From Lysobacterales bacterium (GTDB lineage: Bacteria; Pseudomonadota; Gammaproteobacteria; Xanthomonadales; Marinicellaceae): a stretch of 32,807 nt of DNA. Below the pieces are notes generated by a model. It ran no database searches, was not told where the DNA came from, and saw only the letters and a program-made list of their open reading frames with translations. The stretch is taken from contig JALSLV010000114.1 in NCBI GenBank assembly GCA_026988115.1, positions 1-32,807 on the forward strand, written 5' to 3'. Position 1 is the stretch's first letter. The number at the start of each line of letters is the position of its first letter. The translations under genes were made by a program, and so were the position numbers. Of the stretch, positions 6,419-15,287 are shown piece after piece.

Positions 6419-8451
6419 AATTCATAATCAAAACTCACGCCCAAATGCCTTGGTGAACCCAATTGCGTATACAATTTATTTTCGTAATTTGGTGGTTCTA
6501 GTCCGAAGTAAAATCCGCGGGTGGCGTAGTGTTTATTGAAGATGTTATTGCCCCATAAACTCACGCTCCAGTTGTCTTTTTCATAACCGATTTTCAAATT
6601 GTACAATTGATAAGATTTAGACTGTTGAGTGTGGGAATCAGAGAAGTAAAAGCTGTCTTTGCCATTGGTATCAAGGCGAGCAAAAAATCCATTAAGTGTG
6701 TGGTATTGCACACCTAAAGAAAAGTTATAACGTGGTGCATGCGCTTGGTCTCTGCCGTTAAAGCTGCCTTCGGTCGTTACAAAGTCATCAAACTGTGCTT
6801 TGAGCAAACCCAATGAACCATAAACATCAAAATTATCGTTTAGCTGATAATTGAAGTCGGTTTCGATGCCGTAATTGCTGCCTGTGGCGGCATTGCCAGT
6901 AAAAAACACGAAGGTCAGCGGGTCGTTGGGATCGGTTTGGCGTGAGGTGCTGATTTGCATGTCTTGACGTTTGGAATAAAAGGCGGATAAATTCCATTGC
7001 AGTTGATAATCCATAAAATAGCCTTTGAAACCTGATTCCAACGACCATAATGATTCGGGTTGGTATTCACGTAGTTCATCAGGTACGCTTGTCGAAAGAT
7101 TAAAACCACCGGCTTTATAACCACGAGCAAGTGTTACATAGGTGTTTAAATTTTTATTGATTTTATGGTTTAATGCCAATTGTCCTCCCCACATATTATC
7201 ACTGGGTGAAACATCTATTCCATTACTGTCAGCATAACTGGCATTGCGGCGTTCAAAACGAATACCTGAAGTTAAGCTGTTTGTATCAGAAATTTTAGTA
7301 TCGAGTTGGGCAAATAATGCAATCGATGTTGCATCAAATTGGCTGCTTAAATTTTTATACACTTCACCGTTGTAAAATTCGTTGATTTTATTGTCTTCGG
7401 ACATGTCCAAAATATAGACACCTGCCAACCATTGCTCGCCAATAAAACGAAACTCTTGGGAAATATGGGTACGCTCACGAAAACTTGCGGAGGTGAAATC
7501 ATAGGGTGCGAATTCGCCCCAATAATCGTTATTGCCCCAATCACCATCAAAAGAATAATCAATGTCGGCATTCATGTAACTGGTGATACTTGTCACATCA
7601 AAATTGTTGCCTTGCCAATTAGCTTTAACGGCAAGACCTGTGGAATCTTGTAAATCTTTACCTGGTAAATCGGTGTGGGTAGTAAATGTATTTTCAGGGT
7701 TGAATGTGTCAAAACCGTTGTCTATGTTGGCTTTTAGAAAAGTGAAGTTAAAATCCAAAGCATCATTGGCTTGCCAAAATATTTTACCACGTGCGACCAA
7801 TTCATCGCGTTTGTTGGTGTCATCACGATTAAAGTAATCGTTGTATCGAAAACCATCGGCATTGTATTGATGCACCGCAAGGCGATAAGCGGCTTTGTCG
7901 CTCAATGCGCCCGTGGCTCGAAAACCATAGCCTAAATCTCCATCATTGCCAACCAATCCTGTGATTTTGTAAGAGGCATCAAATTCTGGGTCTTTGCTTT
8001 TGACATAAACCAGTCCAGCCAAGCCATTGGCTCCATAACGCGTGCCTTGCGGGCCGCGAAGCACTTCGATTTGTTCGACATCAAACAAGGTCGCTACGCC
8101 ACCAAGAGCGGAAAAATCAATGTCATCCACCACAAAACCCACCGAAGGATTAGGTGCTCCTTCGTATTGAGAGCGTTCACCAATACCTCTGATTTGAAAA
8201 TAACGTGGACGATTGGTGGCAGATGACCAATTAAGATTAGGAACCATAGCCATCACATCTTCAAAATGTTGCGTGCCTGCTTTTTGCAAAGTTTCGGCAT
8301 CTAAGATACTCATACTTTCATTGGCTTCGATGGCGAATTTGTTGTCACGTAGGTCTGAGGCGACTACGATTTTATCGAGTTTTTCGACCGAATCTTGTGC
8401 ATACAAATTCAGATAAAAGAGAATGCTAGTAAATAGAATTGTTTTTTTCAT
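6415..8451 (-). CDS. TonB-dependent outer-membrane receptor, thiamine-regulated
   Basis: A 678-residue outer-membrane receptor. The signal peptide is residues 1-18 (cleavage after LYA), a TonB box lies near KLDKIVVASD (25-34), and the plug domain runs to about 150 with FQIRGIGERSQYEG, GFVVDDIDF and the conserved IEVLRGPQGTRYGANGLAG (128-146). The rest is a 22-strand-type barrel ending in phenylalanine (SFDYEF), as needed for BAM-dependent assembly. A TPP riboswitch lies in its leader, so the substrate is probably thiamine, a phosphorylated form or a pyrimidine/thiazole precursor; this is inference from regulation, known for TPP-riboswitch-linked receptors in Proteobacteria. AAGG before the ATG gives the ribosome site. 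No inner-membrane partner is adjacent. Confidence 0.9.
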   Translation of the reverse strand: MKKTILFTSILFYLNLYAQDSVEKLDKIVVASDLRDNKFAIEANESMSILDAETLQKAGTQHFEDVMAMVPNLNWSSATNRPRYFQIRGIGERSQYEGAPNPSVGFVVDDIDFSALGGVATLFDVEQIEVLRGPQGTRYGANGLAGLVYVKSKDPEFDASYKITGLVGNDGDLGYGFRATGALSDKAAYRLAVHQYNADGFRYNDYFNRDDTNKRDELVARGKIFWQANDALDFNFTFLKANIDNGFDTFNPENTFTTHTDLPGKDLQDSTGLAVKANWQGNNFDVTSITSYMNADIDYSFDGDWGNNDYWGEFAPYDFTSASFRERTHISQEFRFIGEQWLAGVYILDMSEDNKINEFYNGEVYKNLSSQFDATSIALFAQLDTKISDTNSLTSGIRFERRNASYADSNGIDVSPSDNMWGGQLALNHKINKNLNTYVTLARGYKAGGFNLSTSVPDELREYQPESLWSLESGFKGYFMDYQLQWNLSAFYSKRQDMQISTSRQTDPNDPLTFVFFTGNAATGSNYGIETDFNYQLNDNFDVYGSLGLLKAQFDDFVTTEGSFNGRDQAHAPRYNFSLGVQYHTLNGFFARLDTNGKDSFYFSDSHTQQSKSYQLYNLKIGYEKDNWSVSLWGNNIFNKHYATRGFYFGLEPPNYENKLYTQLGSPRHLGVSFDYEF

Positions 8452-8475
8452 GGATTTTTACCTTAAATAATTAAA

Positions 8476-8496
8476 AATAAAAATCCGGCTACGGAC
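8476..8496 (-). terminator. Candidate intrinsic terminator in the riboswitch leader
   Basis: Reading the minus strand, gTCCG-tagc-CGGAt forms a short 4-5 bp stem followed directly by tttttattttt, between the riboswitch and the receptor start codon. It is a plausible expression platform for transcription termination when TPP is bound. The stem is short, so a larger alternative fold involving the riboswitch CCGG segments is possible. Confidence 0.4.
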
Positions 8497-8521
8497 GTGT
8501 AATAGAGTTGTAAAATAAATT

Positions 8522-8616
8522 TTCCATTCCTACGCCGGTATTAACCGGATCAGGTTCAAAGGGTCCACAAATGTGTCTCAGAACAGCAGTAAAAACCTGT
8601 GTCCTCCCCTTGGAAT
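8522..8616 (-). ncRNA. TPP (THI-box) riboswitch
   Basis: On the minus strand the leader contains CAAGGGGAGGAC, CTGAGA, ACCCTTTGAACCTGATC, CGGTTAATACCGGCGTAGG and AATGG in the order of the thiamine pyrophosphate aptamer. ACCCTTTGAACCTGATC and the CTGAGA loop are its most conserved parts. The variable arm between them (acaggttt...) is short. It lies about 70 bases before the start codon of the TonB receptor and should repress it when TPP is plentiful. Confidence 0.95.
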
Positions 8617-8660
8617 GTGGGTATAATAGCAAAAGATAATCATATATCAAGGTAATAAAC

Positions 8661-9275
8661 ATGTTTCAACCCAGTTATTTTAAACAAACCGATATTAAAC
8701 AGATGTTGGCTTTTGTCCGTGAATACCCAATGGCGTCGATTGTCACTATGTCTTCTAATGGCTTGGTTGGCAACCATATTCCGATGTTGGTGATTGAACG
8801 CGATGGGCAATATTTTTTGCAAGGGCATGTGGCACGATTTAATTCGATTTGGCAAGATGTGGATGAGTCGGTTGCTGCACTTGCCCTATTTCATGGACCA
8901 AATGCTTATGTGTCTCCGAGTTGGTACCCGAGTAAAAAAGACGACCCCAAAACGGTACCAACATGGAATTATGTAGCGGTACACGTCACTGGTAAAATAA
9001 AATTCTTTGACGATAAAATTTGGTTAAAGAAGCATTTAGAAAACTTAAGTGACACGCACGAAAGGCGCGTCAATGAATCCTGGCAACTGTCTGATGCTCC
9101 AGTTGATTATATTGATAAAATGCTTAAAGCCATTGTCGGTGTTGAAATCAGCATTAATGATATCAAAGGCAACACCAAGATGAGTCAAAATCGAAACAGT
9201 GTTGATCAGCAAGGTGTGGTCAAGGGTTTAAAAAATCTAGGTTTGCATGAAGCTGCCATTTTAATAGGAAAATAA
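8661..9275 (+). CDS. PaiB family FMN-binding protein (putative transcriptional regulator)
   Basis: A 204-residue protein of the PaiB family, which has a split-barrel FMN-binding fold. Diagnostic stretches are FVREYPMASIVT, the loop LFHGPNAYVSPSWYPSKK, VPTWNYVAVHVTGKI, and the end KAIVGVEISINDIKGNTKM followed by SQNR. In Bacillus, PaiB acts as a negative regulator of sporulation and protease genes, but in Gammaproteobacteria the role is mostly untested. AAGG eight bases before the ATG sets the start. A TATAAT at 8622-8627 could be its -10; it shares the intergenic region with the divergent, riboswitch-controlled receptor. The GFA-family gene follows after one base, making a two-gene operon. 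Confidence 0.88.
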   Translation: MFQPSYFKQTDIKQMLAFVREYPMASIVTMSSNGLVGNHIPMLVIERDGQYFLQGHVARFNSIWQDVDESVAALALFHGPNAYVSPSWYPSKKDDPKTVPTWNYVAVHVTGKIKFFDDKIWLKKHLENLSDTHERRVNESWQLSDAPVDYIDKMLKAIVGVEISINDIKGNTKMSQNRNSVDQQGVVKGLKNLGLHEAAILIGK

Positions 9276-9276
9276 C

Positions 9277-9675
9277 ATGAAAAATATGCAAGGTTCATGC
9301 CATTGTGGCGCAATTGTTTATGAAATAAAAGGCAAGCATTTTGCCGCAGATTATTGTCATTGTCGAAGTTGTCAAAAAATTACTGGAGCACCAATATCCG
9401 CTTGGATGGATTTCAAGGTGGAACAAATTAAGTGGCTTGATGAGTTACCAAAAGAATATGCTTCATCAGAGTTTATTCGTCGTGGGTTTTGTGATAATTG
9501 TGGTTCAACACTTACCTATCGTCATATCAATCATCCAGAATATATAACGCTTTCTATTACCTCATTGGAAAACCCTGATTTGGCACATCCAAATTATCAT
9601 ATTTATACGGAATCATCGGTCACTTGGTTAGACATTAATGATGATTATCCACGTTTTCTACAAGGGAAAAAGTGA
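9277..9675 (+). CDS. GFA/CENP-V family zinc protein
   Basis: A 132-residue protein of the GFA (glutathione-dependent formaldehyde-activating enzyme) fold. Zinc ligands are visible: CHC at 8-10, CHCRSC at 27-32 and CDNC at 72-75, with the family's GSCHCGAIVYEI opening, GAPISAW and GFCDNCGSTLTYR. The true substrate of most family members is unknown; the formaldehyde-related name should not be taken as function. It begins one base after the PaiB stop and so is probably co-transcribed and coupled. Confidence 0.88.
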   Translation: MKNMQGSCHCGAIVYEIKGKHFAADYCHCRSCQKITGAPISAWMDFKVEQIKWLDELPKEYASSEFIRRGFCDNCGSTLTYRHINHPEYITLSITSLENPDLAHPNYHIYTESSVTWLDINDDYPRFLQGKK

Positions 9676-9734
9676 AAACCCAATACATTTTAAAATAGGT
9701 AAGATACAATCACTTTTTTTATTTGCCACCTTAA

Positions 9735-10283
9735 ATGTATAATTTAAACAGCGAACCCTTCAAACTCGAACGCGATGTCGATGCCATTATCGTGCCTTCT
9801 GGTCAATCCATGAATTTACCTGCAGGAACCGTTGGCTATATTACCCAATCATTGGGCGGTAGCTTTACCGTGTTTATTGATGGCAGCATGTTTATGATTT
9901 TGGGGCACAACGCCGATGCGCTGGGCAAAGAGCCCTCGCCCATGCCTGTGCTAAAAGAAAATGCCAATTTAGATGACATGAAACAAGCGGTATGGAATCA
10001 GTTAAAAAATGTCTTTGATCCAGAAATCCCTGTTAGCATTGTTGAGTTGGGTTTGGTTTACGAATGCGATGTCATAGAAACTAACGGTAAATACGATGTC
10101 AAAATTGACATGACCCTAACAGCTCCAGGCTGTGGAATGGGCGATGTTATCGTCACCGATGCCAAAACAAAAATCCAACTCATCCCCAATATTGGTGAAG
10201 TGCAATGCAATATGGTCTTTGATCCACCTTGGGACAAGTCCATGATGAGTGAAGCCGCACAGTTGGAAACGGGAATGTTTTAG
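9735..10283 (+). CDS. sufT: SufT, Fe-S cluster assembly/maturation protein (DUF59/MIP18 family)
   Basis: A 182-residue protein with an N-terminal SufT-specific region (VPSGQSMNLPAGTVGYITQS, GSFTVFI, DALGKEP) and a C-terminal DUF59 domain with FDPEIPVSIVELGLVY, MTLTAPGCGMGDVI carrying the conserved cysteine, and the end DPPWDKSMMSEAAQLETGMF. SufT proteins help load or mature Fe-S proteins alongside the SUF system. The usual suf genes are not adjacent here. No clear Shine-Dalgarno sequence is present; the start is set by the conserved N-terminus. Confidence 0.92.
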   Translation: MYNLNSEPFKLERDVDAIIVPSGQSMNLPAGTVGYITQSLGGSFTVFIDGSMFMILGHNADALGKEPSPMPVLKENANLDDMKQAVWNQLKNVFDPEIPVSIVELGLVYECDVIETNGKYDVKIDMTLTAPGCGMGDVIVTDAKTKIQLIPNIGEVQCNMVFDPPWDKSMMSEAAQLETGMF

Positions 10284-10289
10284 GTTAGC

Positions 10290-10793
10290 ATGAAAAAAAT
10301 AAAGTGGTTTTTTATAGAAACGATAATTTCATTACTGCAACTTATTGCCATTTTATTTATTTCAAACTATTTATCTCCTTACTTGATTACTGCTAAATAC
10401 TATGATGGAAAATTTGAAAGTGTTACCTCACTATTTCCAGTTGCTATTTATTTTGAAAATAAACCTAAAATCATACGCTGGGATGAATACATTAAATCTC
10501 CGAAAAAATACAATCAAAAACTCATCAAATCTGAAATACAACATTATAAGCTAGATGATTATAATTCTTTTGATCTGTATAAAAAACCTAACAATGTTTA
10601 TAATGTTAAATACAGTACAGATGAATACATATTTTGGTCTTCTTATTCCATTGAAGATGGGAAGTTGTTGCCTTTAAACTATAGATTAAATGGTCCGTTT
10701 GTCGCTTTTCCGCTTATAATTATATTGATAATTATTACCATTATTATAAATAAAAAAATTAAGAGGCATTTTTTTAAAAGCGCTACAAACTAA
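10290..10793 (+). CDS. Hypothetical membrane protein
   Basis: A 167-residue protein not recognised. It has an N-terminal membrane helix (about residues 9-30), a roughly 100-residue polar domain rich in tyrosine, lysine and asparagine, and a C-terminal helix (about 139-156, IIILIIITIIINKKIK) ending in a basic tail. This predicts two helices with a central domain on the periplasmic side. It starts six bases after sufT but is much more AT-rich, so it may be a recent arrival. Confidence 0.65.
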   Translation: MKKIKWFFIETIISLLQLIAILFISNYLSPYLITAKYYDGKFESVTSLFPVAIYFENKPKIIRWDEYIKSPKKYNQKLIKSEIQHYKLDDYNSFDLYKKPNNVYNVKYSTDEYIFWSSYSIEDGKLLPLNYRLNGPFVAFPLIIILIIITIIINKKIKRHFFKSATN

Positions 10794-10884
10794 GCTACTT
10801 GACTAAATCACTGCTTGGTGGGCGGGGCCACACCCTACGGATTGAGTTTTAAAATAAATTCTGGTTAGGTTAAAAAAGAAAATG

Positions 10885-10971
10885 GTCATTGCGAGGAGCG
10901 AAGCGACGTGGCAATCTTTATGGTTCACGACAAAGCCAAGAGATTGCCGCGTCGTACCTCCTCGCAATGAC
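10885..10971. repeat. Palindromic interspersed repeat (gtcattgcgagg family)
   Basis: The left arm 10885-10917 (gtcattgcgaggagcgaagc... ending ggcaatct) pairs with the right arm 10941-10971 (agattgccgcgtcg... ending ctcgcaatgac) around a 23-base loop, with a two-base deletion and a few mismatches. Closely similar palindromes are scattered in intergenic regions of many bacterial genomes. The GC-richer strings gggcggggccacaccctac (about 10822-10840) and ccacacgcaggtgacccac (about 10991-11009) flank it. The minus-strand ORF across this region is not a gene. Confidence 0.75.
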
Positions 10972-11022
10972 AAAATTGAAGCAAGGGTCCACACGCAGGT
11001 GACCCACTACGGGAAGATTTTT

Positions 11023-11883
11023 TTATCTTATCAATAAAAAATCGGTGTCGCTTTGTTGTATCATTTTAACGGTAAAACTACCGAAGAAAAAACCGTGCAG
11101 CTTGCCGTGGGAAAAAGCGCCCATAACCGTGAGGTCGATGCTGTTTTCTTTTTGGTAGGCAGTTAATTGTTCGAGCGCATCGCCTTTTAGAGTTTTGGTG
11201 ATTATTGTAGAGTTTGAAAGCTGTAAGGCTTCTTGGGCTTCTTCGACCAATTGTTTTGCCAGCTTCTCATCATCAGAGACACTAACAACATGCAACTCCA
11301 ATGGCTCTTTACACAAAGTGTCTTGCGCTATCATTACCAGTGCGCGTTTTGCTGTTGGGCTGCCGTTGTAGGCGAATAAGACTTTTTTAGTTTGATGGTA
11401 TTGTTTTTTGGCAATAAAAACAGGTTTGTCGGTGGCTTTTATGGCTTGTTCAAGGTGGTAGCCAAGCCCTTTATCGTCGTCTTTATGGTCTTTTCCTTTG
11501 GAGCCAAGCATGAGCAAAGCGGTTTCATTTGTTAAATCTTCCACAGCCTCTGGAAAGCTGCCATGACGCAGTTTTGCCACGACATTATCTAATCCTGCAT
11601 CAAGAACTATTTGTTTCGCTTTATTAATCAGTTCCTTGCCTTTTGCCAGTAATATTTTTGATTCTTCACGCTCTTCTTCAGATAATTCTTCAAGCAATTC
11701 ACGGCGAATATTGGGTGTTAGGTTGCCTTCGTGGTGTGGATTTTCAGTTTGGTGAGAATGCTCAATGGTGTGCAATAATTTTATTGGTAAATCGTTTGAT
11801 TTGGATAACCAAATAGCGTATTGAACCAAAGAGTCACTAATGGCAGAACCATCTACTCCAACTAAAATGTATTTGTCACTCAT
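11023..11883 (-). CDS. Tandem-domain universal stress protein UspA
   Basis: A 286-residue protein with two Usp domains: about 1-145, opening ILVGVDGSAISDSLVQYAI, and about 165-286, opening KKVLFAYNGSPTAKRAL. The second domain keeps the nucleotide-binding loop GAFSHGKLHGFFFGSFT (G-2x-G-9x-G-S); the first has a looser GSKGKDHKDDDKGLG. It starts two bases after the stop of the SulP transporter, so the pair is one operon with coupled translation. Transporter-Usp pairs suggest the Usp modulates the transporter in response to ATP or energy state; that is inference. Confidence 0.9.
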   Translation of the reverse strand: MSDKYILVGVDGSAISDSLVQYAIWLSKSNDLPIKLLHTIEHSHQTENPHHEGNLTPNIRRELLEELSEEEREESKILLAKGKELINKAKQIVLDAGLDNVVAKLRHGSFPEAVEDLTNETALLMLGSKGKDHKDDDKGLGYHLEQAIKATDKPVFIAKKQYHQTKKVLFAYNGSPTAKRALVMIAQDTLCKEPLELHVVSVSDDEKLAKQLVEEAQEALQLSNSTIITKTLKGDALEQLTAYQKENSIDLTVMGAFSHGKLHGFFFGSFTVKMIQQSDTDFLLIR

Positions 11884-11885
11884 AT

Positions 11886-13382
11886 TTAATGTCCACCCAT
11901 AAACTTTTCTATTTCTTCGGCATTGTCGTGCACTGCAAACTTATCCAGCATCGTTTCACTGGCACGATTTAATCCTATTATCTTCACATTGGCACCTTCT
12001 CGACGTAATTTAATCACCACCTTATCGAGAGCAGATACAGCGGTAATATCATAAAAATGCGCTCTCTTAACATTAATAACAATGTTTTCTAGGGCTTCTT
12101 TAAAGTCAAAATAACTAATAAATTTGTCTGAAGAATTAAAGAAAATTTGCCCAACCACATGATAGGTGCGTGTATCTGTTGCTTCGTCGTAATCGGATTT
12201 CACGTACATAAATTGTGAAAGCTTTTGTGCCAAGAATAACGAGCCAATCAAAATCCCAGTAAACACACCATATGCCAGATTGTGTGTCCAAACCACAACA
12301 ATAACAGTGGCTATCATCACGGCACTGGCACTCTTGGGATTGGTTTTCAATTCCTTCACCGATGCCCAACTAAATGTTCCAATCGATACCATTATCATAA
12401 CCGCAACCAAGGCTGCCATGGGTACAATTTTTAAAATATCACTCAAAAACACGACCAATATCAATAAAAATACTCCAGCAACCAAAGTGGATAATCGCCC
12501 ACGCCCACCTGATTTTACATTAATAATGGATTGACCAATCATTGCGCAACCTGCCATACCGCCGATTAATCCTGAACCAATATTAGCCAACCCTTGTCCC
12601 TTACATTCACGCTTTTTATCACTGGGTGTATCGGTGAGTTCATCAATGACATTGGCTGTCATCAAAGATTCTAGCAAACCGACAATAGCAATAGAAACAG
12701 AGTATGGAAAAATGATTTTTAGTGTTTCAAAATTTAAAAGCACATCAGGCCATAAGAAAATAGGTAAGGTATCAGGCAAATTACCCATATCACTGACGGT
12801 ATGAATATCAATACCCTGCCCAAAAAAGTAAACAATCAAAGTCAATGTAATAATGTTAACCAGTGGAGAAGGTAAAATTTTACCAACAATTGGAACGTAA
12901 GGAAACAAGTAAATAATGCCCAACCCTAGGGCAACAAGAGCATAAACCTGCCAAACCATATTTGTCAATTCAGGCAATTGCGCCATAAAAATCAATATCG
13001 CTAATGCATTTAAAAAACCAGTCATAACGGATTTTGAAACAAAGCTCATGAATTTATGTAAATTCAGGTAACCTGCGATTATTTGCAAAACCCCTGCCAA
13101 AACAGTTGCAGCAAGCAAATACTGCAAACCATAATCCTTTACAAGTGTCACCATTAATAGTGCCGTGGCAGCCGTGGCAGCCGAAATCATTCCTGCACGA
13201 CCCCCAACAAAAGCAATCATCACGGCGATTGCAAAAGAAGCATACAAACCCACTTTTGGATCAACCCCTGCAATAACAGAAAATGCAATTGCCTCAGGAA
13301 TAAGCGCCAATGCCACCACAATACCTGCTAGAATATCGCCTTTGATATTACCAAACCAGTCGCCTTTAGGAGAAAATAACAT
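11886..13382 (-). CDS. SulP (SLC26) family anion transporter with STAS domain
   Basis: A 498-residue transporter. The N-terminal SulP signature is GDILAGIVVALALIPEAIAF (about residues 16-35), with GLYASFAIAVMIAFVGGRAG next, 12-14 membrane segments in all, and a C-terminal STAS domain from about residue 395 (YHVVGQIFFNSSDKF to MGGH). Substrates in this family include sulfate and bicarbonate; the sequence alone does not choose, though SulP-Usp pairs are often proposed as bicarbonate uptake. The ATG at 13382 is preferred over the upstream GTG and TTG codons. It is transcribed away from glnA, whose long upstream region it shares. Confidence 0.92.
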   Translation of the reverse strand: MLFSPKGDWFGNIKGDILAGIVVALALIPEAIAFSVIAGVDPKVGLYASFAIAVMIAFVGGRAGMISAATAATALLMVTLVKDYGLQYLLAATVLAGVLQIIAGYLNLHKFMSFVSKSVMTGFLNALAILIFMAQLPELTNMVWQVYALVALGLGIIYLFPYVPIVGKILPSPLVNIITLTLIVYFFGQGIDIHTVSDMGNLPDTLPIFLWPDVLLNFETLKIIFPYSVSIAIVGLLESLMTANVIDELTDTPSDKKRECKGQGLANIGSGLIGGMAGCAMIGQSIINVKSGGRGRLSTLVAGVFLLILVVFLSDILKIVPMAALVAVMIMVSIGTFSWASVKELKTNPKSASAVMIATVIVVVWTHNLAYGVFTGILIGSLFLAQKLSQFMYVKSDYDEATDTRTYHVVGQIFFNSSDKFISYFDFKEALENIVINVKRAHFYDITAVSALDKVVIKLRREGANVKIIGLNRASETMLDKFAVHDNAEEIEKFMGGH

Positions 13383-13878
13383 CACCAATTTCCAATTTAT
13401 AAATAAAGGTGCGCTTTATAGCATAAATAACCAAAGCAGGATAGCTTAACACCTTTTAATCGGTTTAAAACCAACAATCGCGACCCAAATAGTTAATTGA
13501 CTCATAAAATATTCGGGGTAAGATTAAAAAAGCACTTGACATACGACACAATTCGTACTACTGTGTCCATAAACCCAATTAAAGCTCGCAACTATTGAGC
13601 TTGATTATTTTTCATCTCCCTTGGATGCTTAGATTTTGTTAAGTTAAGTCTAAAACCACTCACACTTAATCAGGCTCAATATTTTTAATAATTTAATCCT
13701 ATGTATGGTTTCTGCAATAATATTTTGCTAAATTAACTATTTTTTATTTTTTGTTCGACTTGTTATATTAACATCTGCTAATATTCATGAGTCCAAACCT
13801 TTAACTAGGACACTATCAAGTTTTGGTAGTTAGCACAATACCACAAGCTTTTAATTTAGATAACTTAAGAGAATTATT
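13383..13878. other. Long intergenic region between SulP and glnA
   Basis: About 496 bases with no credible gene. It holds a consensus-like TTGACA (13536-13541) followed by a GACACA/TGTGTC dyad (13545-13550 and 13562-13567), a stem-loop at 13594-13680 (listed separately), and the glnA leader. I saw no clear sigma-54 promoter (TGGCAC-N5-TTGC) or NtrC site. glnA probably starts from a promoter in the last 150 bases. Confidence 0.5.
13594..13680 (+). ncRNA. Candidate structured RNA or hairpin element upstream of glnA
   Basis: ATTGAGCTTGATTA (13594-13607) pairs with TAATCAGGCTCAAT (13667-13680) at 13 of 14 positions. Inside it, TTAGA (13629-13633) pairs with TCTAA (13648-13652). The right arm is followed by atttttaataattt, which could terminate transcription. 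A TTGACA lies 58 bases before the left arm. It could be a small RNA, an untranslated leader or the remains of a mobile hairpin; orientation is assumed from the promoter and T-run. Confidence 0.35.
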
Positions 13879-15285
13879 ATGAGTGCCCAAGACATATTAA
13901 ACTTAATTGAAGAAGAGAATATCGAATTTGTAGATTTGCGATTTTGTGATACCTTAGGAAAAGAACAACATGTTTCTATGCCTGTTAGTGCTGTTGATGA
14001 AGATTTATTCGAAGAAGGAAAAATGTTTGATGGCTCATCTATTGCTGGTTGGAAGACCATTAACGCATCGGACATGGTTTTGATGCCCGATACGGATACG
14101 GCATTTTTAGATCCATTTACATCCAGACCAACTTTGATTATTCGTTGTGACATTTTAGAGCCCAACACCATGCAAGGGTATAACCGTGATCCGCGTTCAT
14201 TAGCCAAAAGAGCAGAGGCCTTTATTAAAACAAGTGGATTGGCTGATACTGCATTTTTTGGTCCTGAGCCTGAATTTTTTGTCTTTGATGGAGTGCGTTG
14301 GAAAACCGACATGCAAAATATGTCCTATCAAATCGACTCACAAGAAGGTGCATGGGATTCTTATGCCAGCACCGACAATAACTCGGGTCATCGCCCAGGA
14401 ATCAAGGGTGGTTATTTTCCTGTTCCTCCCGTTGACTCATTAAATGAACTGCGTGCAACCATTTGTTCTGTTCTTGAGGGTATTGGTGTGCCTGTGGAAG
14501 TTCACCACCATGAAGTGGCAACAGCAGGGCAATGTGAAATTGGTGTAAAATTTAATACCTTGTTGAAAAAAGCCGATGAAACCTTAATGACTAAATACGT
14601 TATTCACAATGTAGCACACGAATACGGTCAAACTGCCACCTTCATGGCAAAACCTATTGTGGGAGATAACGGCAGTGGGCAACACGTTCATCAATCCTTA
14701 ATGAAAGACGGCATTAACCTGTTTTCGGGTGAAGGTTATGGTGGTTTGTCAGAAACCGCACTTTATTATATCGGTGGCATTATAAAACACGCCCGTGCAA
14801 TCAATGCTTTTTCCAATGCAGCAACCAACAGTTATAAACGACTTGTTCCTGGATTTGAAGCGCCAGTTATGTTGGCTTATTCTGCACGCAATCGTTCGGC
14901 ATCCATTCGCATACCTTTTGTTGCCAACCCCAAAGGTCGTCGTATCGAAGTGCGCTTTGGTGACTCTATGGGCAATCCTTACTTAATGTTTGCAGCCATG
15001 TTAATGGCAGGGCTTGATGGAATTAAAAATAAAATTCACCCAGGCGAAGCAATGGATAAAGATTTATATGATTTGCCACCAGAAGAAGAAAAGGGCATTC
15101 CTACCGTTTGTCATTCACTTGATCAAGCACTAGAAGCATTAGACCAAGACCGCGAATTTTTGAAAGATGGTGGTGTGTTTGATGACGATACCATTGATGC
15201 TTATATTGAACTTAAGATGCAAGAAGTCACGCGTTTACGCATGACAACTCATCCGATTGAATTTGATATGTATTATTCTTTATAG
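13879..15285 (+). CDS. glnA: Glutamine synthetase, type I-beta
   Basis: A 468-residue class I glutamine synthetase, catalysing ATP-dependent glutamate + ammonia to glutamine. The beta-grasp domain opens [19 protein letters not shown], followed by [10 protein letters not shown], then the catalytic [32 protein letters not shown], and [11 protein letters not shown]. The adenylylation loop [13 protein letters not shown] puts tyrosine exactly at residue 397, matching enterobacterial numbering, so control by GlnE adenylylation is expected. The length is standard. No glnL/glnG (ntrBC) lies nearby. Confidence 0.98.
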   Translation: MSAQDILNLIEEENIEFVDLRFCDTLGKEQHVSMPVSAVDEDLFEEGKMFDGSSIAGWKTINASDMVLMPDTDTAFLDPFTSRPTLIIRCDILEPNTMQGYNRDPRSLAKRAEAFIKTSGLADTAFFGPEPEFFVFDGVRWKTDMQNMSYQIDSQEGAWDSYASTDNNSGHRPGIKGGYFPVPPVDSLNELRATICSVLEGIGVPVEVHHHEVATAGQCEIGVKFNTLLKKADETLMTKYVIHNVAHEYGQTATFMAKPIVGDNGSGQHVHQSLMKDGINLFSGEGYGGLSETALYYIGGIIKHARAINAFSNAATNSYKRLVPGFEAPVMLAYSARNRSASIRIPFVANPKGRRIEVRFGDSMGNPYLMFAAMLMAGLDGIKNKIHPGEAMDKDLYDLPPEEEKGIPTVCHSLDQALEALDQDREFLKDGGVFDDDTIDAYIELKMQEVTRLRMTTHPIEFDMYYSL

Positions 15286-15287
15286 AT

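Noticed and set aside
10803-10994. 63-residue minus-strand ORF
   Set aside because: It is made of the palindromic gtcattgcgagg repeat and its flanks; such ORFs arise by chance in this repeat class.
13165-13449. 94-residue plus-strand ORF
   Set aside because: It is antisense to the SulP transporter N-terminus and has the low-complexity Ala/Ile/Thr pattern of an antisense frame.
13700-13878. Sigma-54/NtrC promoter for glnA
   Set aside because: No TGGCAC-N5-TTGC element or paired TGCACY sites could be found in the leader.
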